Origin: DATJHM01 sp035493895
Lineage (GTDB): Bacteria; Chloroflexota; Ktedonobacteria; Ktedonobacterales; Ktedonobacteraceae
Length of the DNA stretch: 11,603 nucleotides
Direction of reading: 5' to 3'
Assembly (NCBI GenBank): GCA_035493895.1
Contig: DATJHM010000209.1
Location: 1-11,603 of the forward strand
This document shows, piece after piece, positions 1 through 6,196 of the stretch. A model generated the notes under the pieces. It was not told the origin of the DNA, searched no databases, and was given only the letters and a program-made list of their open reading frames with translations. The translations under genes and the position numbers were made by a program. Numbering within the stretch: the first letter of the stretch is position 1; every line of letters begins with the position of its first letter.

Positions 1-13
1 GGACTAAAGACGT

Positions 14-2272
14 ATGCCAACGCTTGAAGGTTCTGTAGAAAATATTGTCTTTCGGAATGAAGAAAATCATTACACGGTCGCTCGCTTTCGCCCCAATGAT
101 AGCGGCAGACTGTTTCGTGACGATCTCATGACGATTGTCGGAACATTGCCCGACATTCATCCCGGCGAACTCCTCTCGGTTGAAGGCGAGTGGGAGCATG
201 ACCCTCGCTACGGTCGCCAGCTCCACATAACGCACTATACGCAGCGCTTGCCCGCCTCTGTGGAAGGTATTACTCGTTATCTGAGCTCAGGTCTGATCAA
301 GGGCATCGGCCCGAAGAAGGCAAAATTGATCGTCGACCATTTCGGCGAACAGACACTGGCGATTATCGAGCAACAGCCTGAACGTCTGGTCGAGGTGCGC
401 GGGATTAGCGTAAAGGATCGCGATCAGATCAGCAGCGTCTGGATCTCACATGCGGAAATGAAAGAATTGCATCTCTTCTTGCAGTCTCATGATGTCTCCA
501 TCAATCTGGCAACGAAAGTATACAGGCAATATGGCAAAGAATCCATCCGCGTCATTCGTGAAAATCCCTACCAGTTAGCGCAGGATGTACAGGGAATCGG
601 CTTTCGTACTGCCGACGAGATCGCCGTCAAGCTAGGTCTCCCATACGATAGTCTGACGCGCCTGCTGACTGGCCTGAAATATGTTCTGGCTCAGGCGGCC
701 AACGAGGATGGTCACTGCTTTTTATACGAGGATGAATTGCTGCAACGTGCTGCAATCCTCAATGCCCCCGAAGCCCTGCCGGAAGCGATGGCTCAGTTGC
801 ACAACGATCCCGACATTTTTGTCGAGCCTGCCAGACAGCCGGATATTTTTTCTCTTCCGACAGATCCATCTTGTCCCGAGAGTGCCGCCGACGAACATGC
901 GCGCTCTCTGCAAGCCCAGAAGCGCATCTACTACGGCCCGTTCTGGTATGCCGAACAGGGCTCCGCGCGCCTCATACGTCTGCAAATGCGTGCCCCAACC
1001 TGTTTGCCCCCAACTTCGCAACAACAATGGGATCTTGTCTTTAACCTGCTGAAACAGAATCGCAATATGCACCTGACCGAGAAGCAGCAGGCGGCGGTGC
1101 AGATGGCCTACAGGCAGAAGGTGAGCATTCTGACCGGTGGACCCGGGACAGGGAAATCCACCTCGATTCGTGCGCTACTATCGTTGCTGCGTAAGCGGAA
1201 AATCGACGTCGCCCTGGCCGCCCCCACGGGACGCGCTGCCAAACGTCTCTCCGAAGCTGCCGGAGCACAGGCGAAGACCCTGCATCGCTTGCTGGAATAT
1301 GCGCCCCACGAGAATGCTTTTCTGCGCAATGAGGACAATCCTCTTCCTCATCAGTTCGTAATCGTGGATGAGTTTTCGATGGTCGATATCCTGTTGTTTT
1401 ACAGCCTGCTCAAAGCGCTACCCCGCGAGGCTCATCTGCTCCTCGTGGGCGATGCCGATCAACTTCCCTCGGTCGGTCCCGGTAACGTGTTGCGCGACCT
1501 GCTGCGTAGCGAGGCTCTTCCCTCTGTACGCTTGCTCGAACTCTTCCGTCAGGCTCAGCAGAGTAAGATCATCGTGACTGCGCACCGTATTAATGCCGGT
1601 CAGATGCCTGAGCTGAAGGTGGAGAAGAACAGCGATTTCTTTTTTATGCACGAAGACGATCCTCTTCGCGCCCAGGAATTGATTCAGGATCTGGTTGCGC
1701 GCCGTTTACCCGCACGCTATAAATTCAATCCTCTGACCGATATCCAGGTGCTCTCTCCCATGTACAAGGGCCCGATCGGCGTTTCTCTGCTCAATGAGAA
1801 GCTTCAGGAGCGCTTGAACCCCTCTGCCTCTGCTGAGGTTGAGTGGGGTGGCTACCGCCTGCGGGTGGGCGACAAGGTGATGCAGACGCGCAATAATTAT
1901 GATAAAGGGGTCTTTAATGGGGACGTTGGCTGGATTCGTGCGATAAATAAAGAGGATGCCACGCTGCGCGTTGAGTTTCTGGAAGAGGCGGGACCGCTCT
2001 CCGTGAGCTATGAATTTCACGAATTGGACGAACTGGTGCTGGCGTATGCGGTGACGGTCCATAAAAGCCAGGGGAGCGAATATCCTGTGGTGATTATTCC
2101 GCTCTTTCGCCAGCATCGTATGTTGCTTCAGCGCAACTTACTCTATACGGCGATCACTCGCGCCAAACGCTTCTGTGTGCTGGTCGGTCAGCCGCAGGCG
2201 CTGGAGTATGCGATCCAGAATGATCGGGTGGCGATGCGCAATACGGCCCTGGCCGAACGCCTCCTCCCCTGA
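14..2272 (+). CDS. recD2: RecD2-type ATP-dependent DNA helicase (SF1B)
   Basis: A 752-residue superfamily 1B helicase that should unwind DNA 5' to 3', of the RecD2 class that works without RecBC. Seen in the protein: an N-terminal OB-like part, helix-hairpin-helix segments around residues 97-99 (GIG) and 194-196 (GIG), Walker A GGPGTGKST at 375-383, Walker B VDE at 451-453 (followed by FSMVD), motif III GDADQLPS at 479-486, HKSQGSEYP at 683-691 and YTAITRAKR at 711-719. Length fits the RecD2 family, and no RecB or RecC gene is present. The ATG at 14 is the first possible start because a TAA in the same frame lies at 5-7; a weak GGA at 1-3 precedes it. RecD2 proteins are linked to repair and replication-fork maintenance. 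The gene is complete and shows no damage. It is separated from the next gene by 206 bases. Confidence 0.95.
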   Translation: MPTLEGSVENIVFRNEENHYTVARFRPNDSGRLFRDDLMTIVGTLPDIHPGELLSVEGEWEHDPRYGRQLHITHYTQRLPASVEGITRYLSSGLIKGIGPKKAKLIVDHFGEQTLAIIEQQPERLVEVRGISVKDRDQISSVWISHAEMKELHLFLQSHDVSINLATKVYRQYGKESIRVIRENPYQLAQDVQGIGFRTADEIAVKLGLPYDSLTRLLTGLKYVLAQAANEDGHCFLYEDELLQRAAILNAPEALPEAMAQLHNDPDIFVEPARQPDIFSLPTDPSCPESAADEHARSLQAQKRIYYGPFWYAEQGSARLIRLQMRAPTCLPPTSQQQWDLVFNLLKQNRNMHLTEKQQAAVQMAYRQKVSILTGGPGTGKSTSIRALLSLLRKRKIDVALAAPTGRAAKRLSEAAGAQAKTLHRLLEYAPHENAFLRNEDNPLPHQFVIVDEFSMVDILLFYSLLKALPREAHLLLVGDADQLPSVGPGNVLRDLLRSEALPSVRLLELFRQAQQSKIIVTAHRINAGQMPELKVEKNSDFFFMHEDDPLRAQELIQDLVARRLPARYKFNPLTDIQVLSPMYKGPIGVSLLNEKLQERLNPSASAEVEWGGYRLRVGDKVMQTRNNYDKGVFNGDVGWIRAINKEDATLRVEFLEEAGPLSVSYEFHELDELVLAYAVTVHKSQGSEYPVVIIPLFRQHRMLLQRNLLYTAITRAKRFCVLVGQPQALEYAIQNDRVAMRNTALAERLLP

Positions 2273-2278
2273 CCGACC

Positions 2279-2294
2279 AATACGATGCCGTATT
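2279..2294 (+). terminator. Small hairpin just after recD2, possible weak terminator
   Basis: AATACG (2279-2284) and CGTATT (2289-2294) form a perfect 6-bp stem with a 4-base loop, seven bases after the recD2 stop codon. It is followed by a pyrimidine-rich stretch (TCCCTCTTGT) and not by a true T run, so termination would be weak. Seen directly; the role is inferred. Confidence 0.3.
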
Positions 2295-2324
2295 TCCCTC
2301 TTGTATAGACCGTTTCCCTCTTGT
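2293..2324 (+). repeat. Tandem direct repeat TTTCCCTCTTGT, 20-bp period
   Basis: The 12-mer TTTCCCTCTTGT occurs at 2293-2304 and again at 2313-2324, each preceded closely by CCG. The copies are 20 bp apart, about two turns of the helix, so a protein binding both would sit on one face of the DNA. It lies upstream of the first sulfurtransferase gene. It could be an activator or repressor site or a chance duplication. No clear promoter could be placed between it and the gene. Confidence 0.4.
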
Positions 2325-2478
2325 TTAATTCCGAGTTGGGAAGTAGAATATAAATCGGAAAATTTTTGTTCTCTCTTAGAGAAAGTAACGTGTTGTTGCT
2401 TCTCTACGTACATATCATTGCTGCTAGAGCGCAATAAGCGCTGAAACGTATTTTCTTTTTTAAGGAAGGATGTAGTAT

Positions 2479-3336
2479 ATGTCAGGAACAGCGAACTCTA
2501 CGTACGCGCATCCAGAGGTGTTGGTAGATACCTCCTGGGTTGCAGAGCATCTCAATGATCCTCAGATCCGTTTGATCGAGGCCGATGAAGATGTGCTTCT
2601 TTACGAAATAGGCCACATCCCTGGCGCTGTAAAGCTCGATTGGCATGTGGATGTTCAGGATAAAATCACGCGCGATTTCGTGGATCAGCAGGGATTTGAG
2701 CAGCTGATGAGCCGCTGGGGTATCGATAATGATACCACGATTGTGCTCTACGGCGATAAAAATAACTGGTACGCCTGCTATTCTTACTGGCTTTTTACGA
2801 TGTATGGCCATAAGAATCTGCGTGTCATGAACGGCGGTCGTACCAAATGGGAGAATGAGAAGCGCGAGGCGACGAAGACCGTTCCCAGCTACGCGCCTAC
2901 CTCGTATCATGCGCAACCTGCCGACGAGAGCATTCGCGCATTTCGTGATGACGTCGCCAGCAATTTGCGCAACCCTGCTCGTCGCTTGATCGATGTGCGC
3001 TCTCCTCAAGAGTATAGTGGCGAATTGTTGCATATGGTAAACTATCCCCAGGAGGGGGCTCAACGCGGCGGTCATATTCCAGGGGCGAAAAGCATTCCCT
3101 GGGGGACTGCGGCCAATACCGATGGCACGTTTAAGTCGGCCGAAGAATTGCGCCAGATCTACGGGAGCAAAGATATCACGCCCGATAAAGATGTGGTGAC
3201 CTATTGCCGTATCGGTGAGCGTTCGGCCCATACCTGGTTTGTCTTAACTGAACTGCTCGGTTTCCCGCGTGTGCGTAACTATGATGGTTCCTGGACCGAG
3301 TGGGGCAATGTGGTGCGTGCTCCTATCGAAAAGTAA
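2479..3336 (+). CDS. Thiosulfate sulfurtransferase, tandem rhodanese, CRIGERS type (copy 1)
   Basis: A 285-residue two-domain rhodanese, expected to move sulfane sulfur from thiosulfate to cyanide or a thiol acceptor through a cysteine persulfide. The N-terminal domain (about 10-140) is catalytically silent: its loop reads YGDKNNW at 91-97 with Asp where an active domain has Cys. The C-terminal domain carries the active loop CRIGERS, Cys243 to Ser249, followed by AHTWFVL. This loop is the one known in mycobacterial CysA2/CysA3. No signal peptide is seen, so the protein is cytoplasmic. Shine-Dalgarno AAGGAAGGA at 2462-2470 is 8 bases before the ATG. The Fe-S scaffold gene follows after 78 bases, which suggests a shared transcript. 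A paralogue lies at 7814-8665. The natural sulfur acceptor cannot be read from the sequence. Confidence 0.92.
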   Translation: MSGTANSTYAHPEVLVDTSWVAEHLNDPQIRLIEADEDVLLYEIGHIPGAVKLDWHVDVQDKITRDFVDQQGFEQLMSRWGIDNDTTIVLYGDKNNWYACYSYWLFTMYGHKNLRVMNGGRTKWENEKREATKTVPSYAPTSYHAQPADESIRAFRDDVASNLRNPARRLIDVRSPQEYSGELLHMVNYPQEGAQRGGHIPGAKSIPWGTAANTDGTFKSAEELRQIYGSKDITPDKDVVTYCRIGERSAHTWFVLTELLGFPRVRNYDGSWTEWGNVVRAPIEK

Positions 3337-3362
3337 TCGCGCCCATCTTCTCAGTTTCTCGC

Positions 3363-3405
3363 AGGGGGATGTCGTTGTGCGGTGTCCCTCTCCGCGTTGT
3401 TTTTT
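3363..3405 (+). other. GC-rich hairpin then T6 between sulfurtransferase and scaffold genes
   Basis: Bases 3363-3371 (AGGGGGATG) can pair with 3383-3391 (TGTCCCTCT) using several G-T pairs. A run of six T (3400-3405) follows 8 bases later, directly ahead of the GGAGG ribosome site at 3406-3410. The gap before the T run is too long for a classic terminator. It may attenuate read-through or protect the transcript end; this is a guess. Confidence 0.25.
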
Positions 3406-3414
3406 GGAGGATGT

Positions 3415-3831
3415 ATGGATCGACAAGAAGCAATTGATTTTCTGCTAGATCATTATGAAAATCCGCGCAATTTTGGCCCCTTAGAGGGCTCTGATATTAC
3501 CATGAGTGGTGGCAATCCCGGCTGTGCCGATATGATTACGATGCATGTCCGTTTCGGTCAGGATGGGAAGGCCGAGATGGTGAATTGGGAGGGCGAGGGC
3601 TGTACGATTAGCCGTGCCGCCGCTTCCTATGTGAGCGAAATGGTGTCGGGGATGAGCGCTGAGGAGATCGAGGCGATGAGCTTTGAGGATCTGATCGAAG
3701 AGCTTGGCCGCGAACTCGTGATGACTCGCCCAACCTGTGCGACACTTGCTCTGGGCACTTTGAAGAGAGGTGTTCACGAGTACGATATGAAACAGAAAGC
3801 TCATCACCATCCAGAAGGCAGCCATGAGTAA
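3415..3831 (+). CDS. IscU/SufU-family iron-sulfur cluster scaffold protein
   Basis: A 138-residue protein of the NifU-N/IscU/SufU fold, expected to hold nascent Fe-S clusters or accept persulfide sulfur. Three conserved cysteines are present: Cys37 in GGNPGCAD (with Asp39), Cys63 in GEGCTIS and Cys108 in RPTCATLALGTLKRGV. Cys37, Asp39 and Cys63 fall at the IscU numbering. The residue before the third Cys is Thr, not the His of IscU, and the IscU chaperone motif (LPPVK) is absent. The Cys63-Cys108 spacing is near that of IscU and lacks the insertion typical of SufU. The tail is His-rich (AHHHPEGSHE). The start is ATG 3415 with GGAGG at 3406-3410; an upstream GTG at 3382 is less likely. It follows a sulfurtransferase gene by 78 bases. 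No cysteine desulfurase is nearby. Confidence 0.88.
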   Translation: MDRQEAIDFLLDHYENPRNFGPLEGSDITMSGGNPGCADMITMHVRFGQDGKAEMVNWEGEGCTISRAAASYVSEMVSGMSAEEIEAMSFEDLIEELGRELVMTRPTCATLALGTLKRGVHEYDMKQKAHHHPEGSHE

Positions 3832-3857
3832 TCGCTGCCTTCCAGACGGCGATTACT
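3814..3857. terminator. Two overlapping hairpins at the convergent gene junction
   Basis: Two perfect 9-bp inverted repeats interlock. Stem A pairs GAAGGCAGC (3814-3822) with GCTGCCTTC (3834-3842). Stem B pairs AGTAATCGC (3827-3835) with GCGATTACT (3849-3857). They share bases 3834-3835, so both cannot form fully at once. The stop codons of both convergent genes lie inside stem B. No long T run follows on either strand, so the strength as a terminator is uncertain, but a two-way transcription end is the simplest reading. Confidence 0.5.
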
Positions 3858-4458
3858 ACTTTCCCACTTCTTCATTGAGTGTTGAAACCAGAGCCTGAGC
3901 TTGCTCTGTCAACTGGCGATATTTTCCCCGGAAAAAGGCGAGGGGTTCGCGGGAACTCCCTGCCCCATTCCCGCTAATTAGTGAGGGTTGCTGACGCGCG
4001 AGCTCGTCATCGGCAAATATTACTTTTCCATCAGTGCCCATCGCTTCTACCTGGCCGAGGAAAATCATATGATCTCCGCCTGGATATTCGGCTACAACGC
4101 GCGCATCGATAAATGCCAACACATGGTCCAGCACGGGTGCCCCGGTCGCAATGGTACGATAAGGCACTTCACAGAAGCGGTCGAAGCGCTCTTCTGAATG
4201 CGTGGCAAAACACCGTGAAATAGCTTCTTGATCATCTCGTAGCATGTTGACGGCAAAACGTTTGCTTTCATGCATAAGCTGTAATGTACTACTGTTGCGA
4301 TCGATGCAGACGAGCACCAGTGGGGGGTCGAGCGAAACGGAGCAGAATGCATTGACGGTGAGGCCACCCAGTTCCCCTTCATGCTGTGTTGTGACTACTG
4401 TAACACCAGTCGCAAAACAGCCCATAACCTGCCGGAAAAAATCTTTTTCAATTGCCAT
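3856..4458 (-). CDS. Flavin reductase-like, FMN-binding domain protein
   Basis: A 200-residue single-domain protein of the flavin reductase family (HpaC-like, split-barrel FMN fold). Members use NAD(P)H to reduce free flavin for a partner monooxygenase or bind FMN themselves. Family marks seen are GVTVVTT at 18-24, GLTVNAFCSVSLDPPL at 32-47 and GGDHMIFLGQV at 128-138. The ATG (complement of 4456-4458) has AAAAGGA (complement of 4466-4472) seven bases upstream. No monooxygenase is next to it, so the partner is unknown. It has its own promoter (4595-4623) and a leader of about 130 bases, and it converges on the scaffold gene with 24 bases between stop codons. Length is slightly above the usual 160-180. 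Confidence 0.88.
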   Translation of the reverse strand: MAIEKDFFRQVMGCFATGVTVVTTQHEGELGGLTVNAFCSVSLDPPLVLVCIDRNSSTLQLMHESKRFAVNMLRDDQEAISRCFATHSEERFDRFCEVPYRTIATGAPVLDHVLAFIDARVVAEYPGGDHMIFLGQVEAMGTDGKVIFADDELARQQPSLISGNGAGSSREPLAFFRGKYRQLTEQAQALVSTLNEEVGK

Positions 4459-4495
4459 TTGTATATCCTTTTAATGAAAGAAAAATGTAGCAATT

Positions 4496-4574
4496 CCCAG
4501 AATGCCTCTTTGAATATCTGCCAGTACGTTCCGTTCCCGCTTATTCTCAAGACGATGAGACGCTCTTGTCTGGG
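4496..4574 (-). other. Structured 5' leader of the flavin reductase gene, unidentified
   Basis: Between the predicted transcription start (about 4588) and the start codon, the minus-strand RNA can close on itself: TCCCAGA pairs with TCTGGGA (outer stem near 4569-4575 and 4495-4501). Inside is a second stem CAAGA/TCTTG and a competing TTGA/TCAA pairing. It does not match the FMN, TPP or other riboswitch cores I know. Pairings are seen directly; a regulatory role is inference. Confidence 0.3.
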
Positions 4575-4594
4575 AGAACTACTTTTCTTTAGTA

Positions 4595-4623
4595 AGTATC
4601 ATATCCTATGTACCTCTTGTCAA
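4595..4623 (-). promoter_or_regulatory. Sigma70-type promoter for the flavin reductase gene
   Basis: On the minus strand a perfect -35 TTGACA (4618-4623) is followed after 17 bases by GATACT (4595-4600), four of six consensus bases. Transcription would start near 4588, giving a leader of about 130 bases. It is divergent from the riboswitch promoter, with 39 bases between the two -35 boxes. Confidence 0.65.
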
Positions 4624-4662
4624 CTGACCGAAGGGACAGTATTTTTTCATTCGCTCTTCTAT

Positions 4663-4692
4663 TTGACATGAGATCTTACGCTGGCTTATACT
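4663..4692 (+). promoter_or_regulatory. Sigma70-type promoter for the B12 riboswitch and btuCD
   Basis: TTGACA (4663-4668), an 18-base spacer and TATACT (4687-4692). Initiation near 4699 would start the transcript about 18 bases before the first paired base of the cobalamin riboswitch, which is where such a promoter is expected. Confidence 0.8.
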
Positions 4693-4715
4693 TCTTCTCA
4701 GTACAAAATTGTTTT

Positions 4716-4945
4716 CACCGGGTGGCCTGATGCCAACCATCAGGCAGAATAGGGAAGTCGGTGCAATTCCGACGCAGTCGCGCTACTGTAACTGGTCTGT
4801 TCGGCCTCTGATCTACTCCATAGATAGTCTGGGGGTCTGAGCGTGCTGTTTCTCCTCTCATGATGAGGTTTGCCACTGTCTTATGCAAGATGGGAAGGTC
4901 GGAGCTACAGCATAGCACGCCAGAAGTCAGGAGACCTGCCCGGTA
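4716..4945 (+). promoter_or_regulatory. Cobalamin (adenosylcobalamin-type) riboswitch
   Basis: A full cobalamin aptamer is readable. The closing stem P1 is ACCGGG (4717-4722) with CCCGGT (4939-4944). A strong hairpin follows: GCCTGATG (4725-4732) with CATCAGGC (4738-4745). Next comes the core GGGAA, then GGTGCAATTCC, then CGCTACTGTAAC from about 4752 to 4792. GCCACTG and GGGAAGG elements lie at 4872-4898, and the B12 box AGTCAGGAGACCTGCC at 4925-4940 matches the consensus throughout. In this RNA class, bound cobalamin lowers expression of the downstream genes, here btuC and btuD. No intrinsic terminator with a T run follows, so control is more likely at translation or by another route. CCGGG at 4982-4986 could compete for the 3' strand of P1. 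Confidence 0.95.
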
Positions 4946-4955
4946 GTCTGGTTTG

Positions 4956-4979
4956 CGTTCCTTCGCGTCATAAGGAGCG
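4956..4979 (+). promoter_or_regulatory. Hairpin holding a Shine-Dalgarno sequence downstream of the riboswitch
   Basis: CGTTCCTT (4956-4963) pairs with AAGGAGCG (4972-4979), eight pairs with one G-T and an 8-base loop. The right arm contains the ribosome site AAGGAG (4972-4977). Hiding such a site is a usual expression platform for translational riboswitches. However, the nearest ATG (4989) opens only a 10-codon frame, and btuC starts 95 bases further on. Confidence 0.45.
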
Positions 4980-4988
4980 ACCCGGGAC

Positions 4989-5021
4989 ATGCCATTTCGC
5001 GATATTTCTATATGCTTATAG
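4989..5021 (+). CDS. Possible 10-codon leader ORF between riboswitch and btuC
   Basis: ATG at 4989 reads MPFRDISICL and stops at TAG 5019-5021. It is preceded by AAGGAG (4972-4977) 11 bases upstream, the only good ribosome site between the riboswitch and btuC. It could be a translated leader coupling the riboswitch to btuC, or the remains of a lost first gene. Nothing in the peptide is recognised, and it may be chance. Confidence 0.25.
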   Translation: MPFRDISICL

Positions 5022-5074
5022 TATATCACGCCTGTCTTTGGCCTCAATAACGCACTCAGCGCAACCGTTCGCCA

Positions 5075-6196
5075 ATGAGAGCGTCTATGAAACTTGCCTC
5101 GCGTCCCACATCGCTATCTGTGCCGCCATCACGCCCACGCCGCCGCGCCGGAGTGCGCTCAACCGCACTTGTGCTCGTCATCCTGGGATGCGGATTGCTT
5201 GTGGCGCTCTTGCTTGCGGTCAGCTTTGGCTCGACGGCAATCCCTCTGAGCACGGTTGCCCAGATTCTCCTCAATGCTACTGGCATTTTTCATTTGCCTC
5301 GCACCTGGGATTCGGCCTCCGAGGTGATCGTTCTGGATGTACGCCTGCCTGTGGTGGTTGCGGCTGGTCTGGTTGGCGCGGCACTGGCGGTGGCCGGGAC
5401 GCTCTTTCAGGGCATGTTACGCAATCCGCTGGCCGATCCCTATTTGCTTGGCACGTCATCCGGGGCCGCATTTGGGGCTACGATCGCTTTTATTTTACCG
5501 TTGCAGACGTCGTTTGGGGCATCGCTCTTCTCGCTGACGCCGCTCCTGGCCTTTATTGGGGCCCTGCTCACTGTCCTGCTCGTCTATGCGCTGGCGCGCA
5601 CCGATGGACAGACGCCGGTTGTGACATTACTGCTGGCTGGCGTGGTTGTGAATGCGGTCATGGTCGCTTTACAGACGCTGCTCGTGACGCTGAGCCCTCG
5701 CGCGCAATTTGTGATTTCTTCGCTCTTTGACTGGCTCTCCGGGGGCATTGCGATTGTGAACTGGCCTCCTGTTCTGGTCGTCGGCGTGATCGTGCTGGTC
5801 TGCATCGTATGCTCGCTTGCTCTGGCTGGCGTACTGGATGCTTTTGCCCTGGGTGAAGATGGGGCCGCCTATCTTGGCCTGCATGTCGAATGGAGCAAAC
5901 TGCTGATTATCGTGCTGGCCTCACTGCTGACGGCGGCGGCGGTCTCGATCAGCGGTCTGATTGGTTTTGTTGGTCTGGTCACGCCGCATGTGCTCCGCCT
6001 CTGGCTTGGACCCTATCATCGCTCGCTGATCCCTACCTCTGCGCTTGCGGGTGCGATCTTTCTTATTCTGGCCGATCTGCTGGCTCGCGTGATTATTGCT
6101 CCTGCTATGCTGCCTGTCGGTGTTTTTACGGCCCTGGTTGGGGCCCCCTTTTTCCTGTTCTTGTTGCGCCATAGGAAGCGAGACTATCGATGGTAG
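5075..6196 (+). CDS. btuC: Vitamin B12 ABC transporter permease, FecCD/BtuC family
   Basis: A 373-residue membrane protein that should form, as a dimer, the channel for cobalamin uptake. The first membrane segment is about residues 30-50 and several more follow through the protein, in keeping with the roughly ten of this family. Family marks are RLP at 90-92, RNPLADPYLLGTSSGA at 116-131 and, near the C-terminus, GFVGLVTPHVLR and LPVGVFTALVGAPFF. FecCD permeases also carry iron-siderophores or haem, but the cobalamin riboswitch upstream points to B12. A TAA in the same frame at 5048-5050 limits the start to ATG 5075 or ATG 5087; neither has a clear Shine-Dalgarno. The basic N-terminus (PPSRPRRRAG) is cytoplasmic. 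The stop overlaps the btuD start by 7 bases. No BtuF binding protein is in the window. Confidence 0.9.
   Translation: MRASMKLASRPTSLSVPPSRPRRRAGVRSTALVLVILGCGLLVALLLAVSFGSTAIPLSTVAQILLNATGIFHLPRTWDSASEVIVLDVRLPVVVAAGLVGAALAVAGTLFQGMLRNPLADPYLLGTSSGAAFGATIAFILPLQTSFGASLFSLTPLLAFIGALLTVLLVYALARTDGQTPVVTLLLAGVVVNAVMVALQTLLVTLSPRAQFVISSLFDWLSGGIAIVNWPPVLVVGVIVLVCIVCSLALAGVLDAFALGEDGAAYLGLHVEWSKLLIIVLASLLTAAAVSISGLIGFVGLVTPHVLRLWLGPYHRSLIPTSALAGAIFLILADLLARVIIAPAMLPVGVFTALVGAPFFLFLLRHRKRDYRW

Noticed and set aside
2482..3231. 249-codon minus-strand frame
   Set aside because: It is antisense to the clear sulfurtransferase gene, and no family motif is seen in it.
4715..5047. 110-codon minus-strand frame across the riboswitch
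   Set aside because: The conserved cobalamin aptamer on the plus strand explains the sequence fully.
4870..5730. 286-codon plus-strand frame starting in the riboswitch
   Set aside because: It begins inside the riboswitch core, has a Cys/Trp/Arg-rich composition of no known family, and overlaps btuC in another frame over most of its length.
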